A DNA stretch of 64,000 nt from Aquilutibacter rugosus. Its GTDB lineage: Bacteria; Pseudomonadota; Gammaproteobacteria; Xanthomonadales; Xanthomonadaceae. The position numbers and the translations under genes were made by a program. The number at the start of each line of letters is the position of its first letter. The first letter of the stretch is position 1. The notes under the pieces were generated by a model. It saw only the letters and a list, made by a program, of their open reading frames with translations. It was not told the DNA's origin and ran no database searches. Below, piece after piece: positions 60,177-64,000 of this stretch. The DNA is taken from positions 248,001 to 312,000 of the forward strand of contig NZ_JAZHBO010000001.1 in NCBI RefSeq assembly GCF_036541335.1, given 5' to 3'.

Positions 60177-61577
60177 TCAGCGGTAGCGGTACTCTTCGAA
60201 CACGCGGTCGATATTGCCGCCCCACTCGCCGTGGAATCGCTGCAGTTTGCGATCGGCAGGCGTGATGCCGGCTTCGGCAAATTCGATCAGCGGTTCCAGA
60301 TAAATGGATTCATCGAGCCCGTTCGCGTCCGTGCGTGCGCGGGCTCGTAAGCCGTTGTTGGCAATTGCCAGCACCTGACGGGCGATGTCGAGCACCGTGC
60401 CGTTGCGGAACGGCAAGCTCAAGCCATGCTTGGGCACGCCATCGCGCAAGGCGTGCAGCTCCTCAATCGACCAGTCTTTGACCAGATCCCAGGCGGCGTC
60501 GAGCGCGGTGGTGTCGTAGAGCAAGCCGACGAACAGGGCCGGCAAGGCGGTAATGCGATTCCACGGGCCACTGTCGGCGCCACGCATTTCCAGATACCTC
60601 TTTAGGCGTACCTCGGGGAAGGCCGTGGTGCTGTGATCGGCCCAATCCTTGATGCTTGGGCGCTGGCCCATGTAGGCGGGCAGACGGCCATCGAGAAAAT
60701 CACGAAAGGACTGACCGCTGGCATCAATGTACCGTCCGTCGCGGTAGACAAAGTACATCGGCACGTCGAGCAGATAATCGACGTAACGCTCGTAGCCGAA
60801 GCCTTCGTCGAAGACAAAATCCAGCAGGCCGGTGCGGTCCGGATCGGTATCGGTCCAGATGTGCGAGCGGTAGCTGCGGAAGCCGTTGGGCTGGCCCTCG
60901 GTAAAGGGCGAGTCGGCAAACATGGCGGTGGCGACGGATTGCAGGGCCAGGCTCACGCGGAACTTGCGGATCATATCGGCCTCGGAGCCGACGTCGAGAT
61001 TGACTTGCACTGTGCAGGTGCGGGTCATCATGTCCAGGCCGAGCGAGCCGACCTTTGGCATGTACTCGCGCATGATCTTGTAGCGCCCCTTAGGCATCCA
61101 CGGCATGTCTTCGCGCTTCCACTTGGGCTGGAAACCCATACCGAGGAAACCGATACCCATGGGCTCGGCCACGGTACGCACTTCCTGCAGATGCTGCGCC
61201 ACTTCGCAATGCGTGTCATGCAGGTCCTTAAGCGGGGCGCCCGACAGTTCGAGCTGACCCGCGGGTTCAAGGGAGACCGACGCGCCATCGCGGCTGAGTG
61301 CAATCAGATGACCGTTTTCGGTGACCGGCTCCCAGCCGAACTGCGTAAGTCCTTGCAGAATGGCCTCGATGCCGGTGCCGTCGGCCTCGCGGTACGCCGG
61401 CGGGCGCAGTGTATCCAGGTGGAATCCGAACTTTTCGTGCTCAGTGCCGATGGCCCACTGCGCAGGTTCGCGCACGCCACTGGCCAGATAATCAATCAGC
61501 TGCTGACGCGTTTCGATGGGTTGCGCAGATTCGGAATTCGGACCGGACACGGGATACTCGCTATCAATTGGCGACAT
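60177..61577 (-). CDS. gshA: Glutamate-cysteine ligase, plant/alphaproteobacterial type
   Basis: A 466-residue enzyme of the GCS2 family making gamma-glutamylcysteine, the first step of glutathione synthesis. The start at 61577 (MSPIDSEYPV) is preferred to a start 75 codons upstream that would overlap the divergent oppA-like gene. Motifs are AIGTEHEKFGF near 43-53, SLEPAGQLELSGAP, MTRTCTVQVNLDV and the C-terminal TVLDIARQVLAIANNGL. This is the plant-type enzyme used by Xanthomonas and alphaproteobacteria, not the E. coli GshA type. Confidence 0.95.
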   Translation of the reverse strand: MSPIDSEYPVSGPNSESAQPIETRQQLIDYLASGVREPAQWAIGTEHEKFGFHLDTLRPPAYREADGTGIEAILQGLTQFGWEPVTENGHLIALSRDGASVSLEPAGQLELSGAPLKDLHDTHCEVAQHLQEVRTVAEPMGIGFLGMGFQPKWKREDMPWMPKGRYKIMREYMPKVGSLGLDMMTRTCTVQVNLDVGSEADMIRKFRVSLALQSVATAMFADSPFTEGQPNGFRSYRSHIWTDTDPDRTGLLDFVFDEGFGYERYVDYLLDVPMYFVYRDGRYIDASGQSFRDFLDGRLPAYMGQRPSIKDWADHSTTAFPEVRLKRYLEMRGADSGPWNRITALPALFVGLLYDTTALDAAWDLVKDWSIEELHALRDGVPKHGLSLPFRNGTVLDIARQVLAIANNGLRARARTDANGLDESIYLEPLIEFAEAGITPADRKLQRFHGEWGGNIDRVFEEYRYR

Positions 61578-61583
61578 TGCGCC

Positions 61584-61589
61584 TACAAT
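61584..61589 (+). promoter_or_regulatory. Possible -10 box for the oligopeptide ABC operon
   Basis: TACAAT lies 29 bp upstream of the proposed TTG start of the binding-protein gene, in the short divergent gap next to the glutamate-cysteine ligase start. No clear -35 is visible at the expected distance. Confidence 0.35.
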
Positions 61590-61617
61590 AAAAATAACTG
61601 CAAGACCGACCGTTCCG

Positions 61618-63237
61618 TTGAGACCAACCGTTCCCGCACTCGCCATTGTATCCCGCCGCCTGCCGCTGCTCCTGTCCGGCGTCGGCCTGGCCTTGAGCCT
61701 ATGGAGTTCGGGTCTGCACGCCGCCACTTTACAGCGCGGCAACGGGCCCGAGCCTGCCACTCTCGATGCGCACAAATGCCAGGAAGTCGCTTGCGGCAAC
61801 ATCCTGCGTGATCTCTATGAGGGTTTGGTCACCGAGTCGGCCAGCGGTCAGTTGATTCCGGGCACCGCGCAGTCGTGGACCGTCTCCGCCGATGGCCTGC
61901 GCTGGACTTTTCATCTGCGGCCGAACTTGCGCTGGTCCAACGGCAAGCCGCTCGATGCGCCGCAGATCGTCGCCGGTTTCCGCCGTGCGTTTACGCCCGA
62001 GACCGCTGCGCCGTTTGCCGAACTGTTCGATGCAGTTCACAACGCAGCCCTAGTCACCGCGGGTCGTTTGCCGGTCACCGCGTTGGGCATTACCTCCCCC
62101 GATGCGCGCACTGTGCAATTTCAGCTGGACCGCAGCGCCAACTTGCCGGCCCTGCTCATCCTTCCCATTGCGATGCCCGTGTATTTGCCGGCCGTGCAGG
62201 CGCATGGTGCGCGGTTTACGCAACCGGGCAACCTGGTGAGCAACGGCGCCTATGCGCTCGAGGCATGGACGCCGCAGGCCAACCTGACGCTGGTGCGTAA
62301 CGCGCAGTTCCATGACGCCGCGAAGGTACGCATGGAACGGGTGCGCTTTCACGTGACCGAAGATGCGGCGGCCGAGCTGCAACGCTTTGCCGCCGGTGAT
62401 TTGCATCTGACCGAAGTGGTGCCACCGCAGCCCTTGCCGGCTTTGCGAAAGCGCTTCGGTTCGCAGCTGCGTATCTCGCCGTACATCGGTTCGTTTTATC
62501 TGGGCCTGAATCTGACGCAGGCACCGTTCAAGGGCAATCCGCGCCTGCGGCAGGCCTTGTCGATGGCCGTCGATCGCGATCTGCTCACCCGTTACGTGGC
62601 CGGCCTCGGCGAGCAGCCGGCCTTCGGTATCGTGCCACCGGGCATTAGCGGATACACACCGGCTGTTGCGTGGTGGTCGGTAGGAACGACACAGGCACAA
62701 CGTGCGGCCCGGGCGCGCAAGCTGTATCGCGAAGCCGGTTATTCCGCCGAACGACCGTTGGAAATCGAACTGCGTTACAACACTTCGACACCGCATCGGC
62801 GATTGGCCTTGGCGGTAGCGGCCATGTGGCGCGACACCCTGGGCGTGCGGGCGCATCTTCGCAACGAAGAATGGAAAGTCTTCGTCAATAACCGCAAACA
62901 GCGGGTGATAACGCAGGTGTTTCGCGGCGGCTGGATTGCAGATGTCCCGGACCCGCGTAATTTTCTGGTGGGCTACGGTCAGTTCGACAATGCGCTGAAC
63001 TGGTCGGGCCTGAACGATCCGGCATTCACCGAGCGCCTGGCCCGCAGTGATCGCGCCCGCAATGAAAAGGCACGGTTGCTGTGGTTGCGCGCAGCCGAGA
63101 CCCGTCTGCTGAATCAGGATGCCGTGATCCCGCTGTACTACTACACATCCAAGCATCTGGTGGCATCGGCGGTGCGCGGCTTCGAGGCCAATGCCTTAGA
63201 TCACCATGCCAGTCGCTGGTTGGACCTGCAGCCATGA
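61618..63237 (+). CDS. oppA: Oligopeptide ABC transporter substrate-binding protein
   Basis: A 539-residue exported binding protein, counted from a proposed TTG start at 61618; no in-frame ATG lies between the divergent gene and the signal peptide (RRLPLLLSGVGLALSLWSSGLHA). The SBP-5 fold is shown by GPEPATLDAHKCQEVACGNILRDLYEGLV, WTFHLRPNLRWSNGKPLDA, GAYALEAWTPQANLTLVRN and LRQALSMAVDRDLL, with the C-terminal IPLYYYTSKHLVA. It resembles OppA, which binds peptides in the periplasm. The permease gene overlaps its stop. Confidence 0.93.
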   Translation: MRPTVPALAIVSRRLPLLLSGVGLALSLWSSGLHAATLQRGNGPEPATLDAHKCQEVACGNILRDLYEGLVTESASGQLIPGTAQSWTVSADGLRWTFHLRPNLRWSNGKPLDAPQIVAGFRRAFTPETAAPFAELFDAVHNAALVTAGRLPVTALGITSPDARTVQFQLDRSANLPALLILPIAMPVYLPAVQAHGARFTQPGNLVSNGAYALEAWTPQANLTLVRNAQFHDAAKVRMERVRFHVTEDAAAELQRFAAGDLHLTEVVPPQPLPALRKRFGSQLRISPYIGSFYLGLNLTQAPFKGNPRLRQALSMAVDRDLLTRYVAGLGEQPAFGIVPPGISGYTPAVAWWSVGTTQAQRAARARKLYREAGYSAERPLEIELRYNTSTPHRRLALAVAAMWRDTLGVRAHLRNEEWKVFVNNRKQRVITQVFRGGWIADVPDPRNFLVGYGQFDNALNWSGLNDPAFTERLARSDRARNEKARLLWLRAAETRLLNQDAVIPLYYYTSKHLVASAVRGFEANALDHHASRWLDLQP

Positions 63238-64000
63238 AGCGTTTGCTCAGCACTCTTCTCGAAGCGCTGATCACCCTGTGGTTGTTGGCGACCTTGTGTT
63301 TCTTCCTGCTGCGTGCGGCGCCCGGTGGTCCCTTCGACACGGAGAAGGCGGCACCACCCGAAGTGCAGGCCATGCTCGAGAGGCAATACCGTCTCGACTT
63401 GTCCTTGCCGGAGCAGTACCTGGCCTGGCTACGCGATGTGGCACACGGTGATCTAGGCCCCTCGTTCCAGTATCCCGACTACAGCGTCAATCAGCTGGTG
63501 GCGCAGGCGCTGCCGGTTTCCATGTTGAACGGTGGCCTGGCCCTGCTACTGGCGCTGGGCATTGGCATTCCGCTGGGCATCTTTGCCGGCCGTCGCGCCG
63601 GTGGATGGACCGACCGTCTGCTGATGTTTGTGGCCGGCCTGGGCATCTCCATTCCCAAGTTCGTGGTGGCACCACTGCTGGTGCTGCTGTTTGCCGTGAT
63701 CCTCAAGTGGTTGCCGGCCGGCGGTTGGGGCGAATGGCGTCATATCGTGCTGCCCGTGATTGCGTTGGCCTTGCCCAACATTGCGTACTGCGCACGCATC
63801 ATGCGCGCCTCGATGGCCGAGACGATGTCGGCCGAGTATCTGCAGGCCGCACGTTCGCGCGGCTACTCGGAGTGGCGCTTGCTCACGCAGCACGCATTGC
63901 GGCCGGCCCTGTTGCCGGTGGTGGCCTGGCTGTCGCCCGCGCTGATCAACGTGGTGACCGGTTCGGCCGTAGTCGAACAGGTATTCGGCATCCCCGGAAT
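63234..64000 (+). CDS. oppB: Oligopeptide ABC transporter permease (partial, runs off window)
   Basis: At least 255 residues, cut by the window edge. The ATG overlaps the oppA-like stop (ATGA). The first transmembrane segment begins LLSTLLEALITLWLLATLCFFLLRAAPGGPFD, the standard OppB N-terminus, and RQYRLDLSLPEQY follows. The EAA loop that docks with the ATPase reads EYLQAARSRGYSEWRLL, and SAVVEQVFGIPG leads into the last helix. Further opp genes should follow. Confidence 0.94.
   Translation, partial: MKRLLSTLLEALITLWLLATLCFFLLRAAPGGPFDTEKAAPPEVQAMLERQYRLDLSLPEQYLAWLRDVAHGDLGPSFQYPDYSVNQLVAQALPVSMLNGGLALLLALGIGIPLGIFAGRRAGGWTDRLLMFVAGLGISIPKFVVAPLLVLLFAVILKWLPAGGWGEWRHIVLPVIALALPNIAYCARIMRASMAETMSAEYLQAARSRGYSEWRLLTQHALRPALLPVVAWLSPALINVVTGSAVVEQVFGIPG

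Noticed and set aside
1..64000. CRISPR arrays, insertion sequences and prophage genes
   Set aside because: No regular spaced repeats, no transposase or integrase motifs and no phage structural genes were seen. The inverted repeats found are short palindromes without an internal transposase.

Overview
The window is GC-rich, densely packed chromosomal DNA from a gammaproteobacterium. It is most like the Xanthomonadales/Lysobacterales (Xanthomonadaceae or Rhodanobacteraceae). Gene content suggests this, not a database match: a SAM-I riboswitch on a metB-homoserine dehydrogenase operon, a PdhA/B/C-type branched-chain 2-oxoacid dehydrogenase cluster, a plant-type glutamate-cysteine ligase, a Grx4-rhodanese fusion, a PepSY-PhoP-PhoQ cluster and heptamer-repeat intergenic palindromes. 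The organism looks like an aerobic, peptide- and amino-acid-consuming heterotroph.

Layout. 0.1-3.9 kb: a BLUF-fold protein, then E3 (with its own lipoyl domain) and E2 of pyruvate dehydrogenase. Its E1, aceE, lies 43 kb away at 46.4-49.1 kb. 4-5 kb: yajQ and a DUF1415 gene. 5-8 kb: metB, homoserine dehydrogenase and a DUF1801 gene behind a SAM-I riboswitch. 8-12 kb: rsuA, an RsmC/RlmG-type methyltransferase, trpE and rpe. 12-16.5 kb: purC, an Mpo1-like protein, an EamA transporter, nhaA and a Ca2+/Na+ antiporter. 16.5-22.6 kb: tyrosine and tryptophan catabolism (hmgA, hpd, tryptophan 2,3-dioxygenase), homoserine kinase and a POT peptide transporter. 22.6-26.1 kb: 2-oxoacid dehydrogenase E1alpha/E1beta/E2. 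26-30 kb: a YhiN-type flavoprotein, trpS, an entericidin-like lipoprotein and arginase.

29.95-31.63 kb is the one clearly foreign patch. It is AT-richer and lies between an intact tRNA-Thr(UGU) gene and a direct repeat of that tRNA's 3' part. It carries an unrecognised HExxH protein and an OmpA-like lipoprotein, with no integrase. This is the best candidate for an undescribed element.

31.7-45.5 kb: coaX and birA, a small exported protein, a heptamer-repeat element, the PepSY-PhoP-PhoQ signalling cluster, dusA, an exported esterase, cysK, an aldo/keto reductase, two tandem paralogous periplasmic proteins, a HAD hydrolase, an M23 peptidase and an L,D-transpeptidase. 45.6-56.9 kb: DUF3297 and DUF4442 proteins, aceE, maeB, a QEGLA-motif (DUF1704) protein, rsgA, an AlaA-like aminotransferase, an SGNH hydrolase and a Grx4/A-type-like/rhodanese fusion. 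57-64 kb: a pair of exported amidohydrolase-fold proteins (the second without its metal-binding histidines), a small hypothetical, glutamate-cysteine ligase, and the start of an oligopeptide ABC transporter that runs off the window.

Together the genes describe uptake of peptides (POT and ABC systems), breakdown of Tyr, Trp, Arg and branched-chain residues, carbon flow through pyruvate dehydrogenase and malic enzyme, and riboswitch-controlled methionine synthesis. Functions come from reading motifs in the translations; no searches were run.
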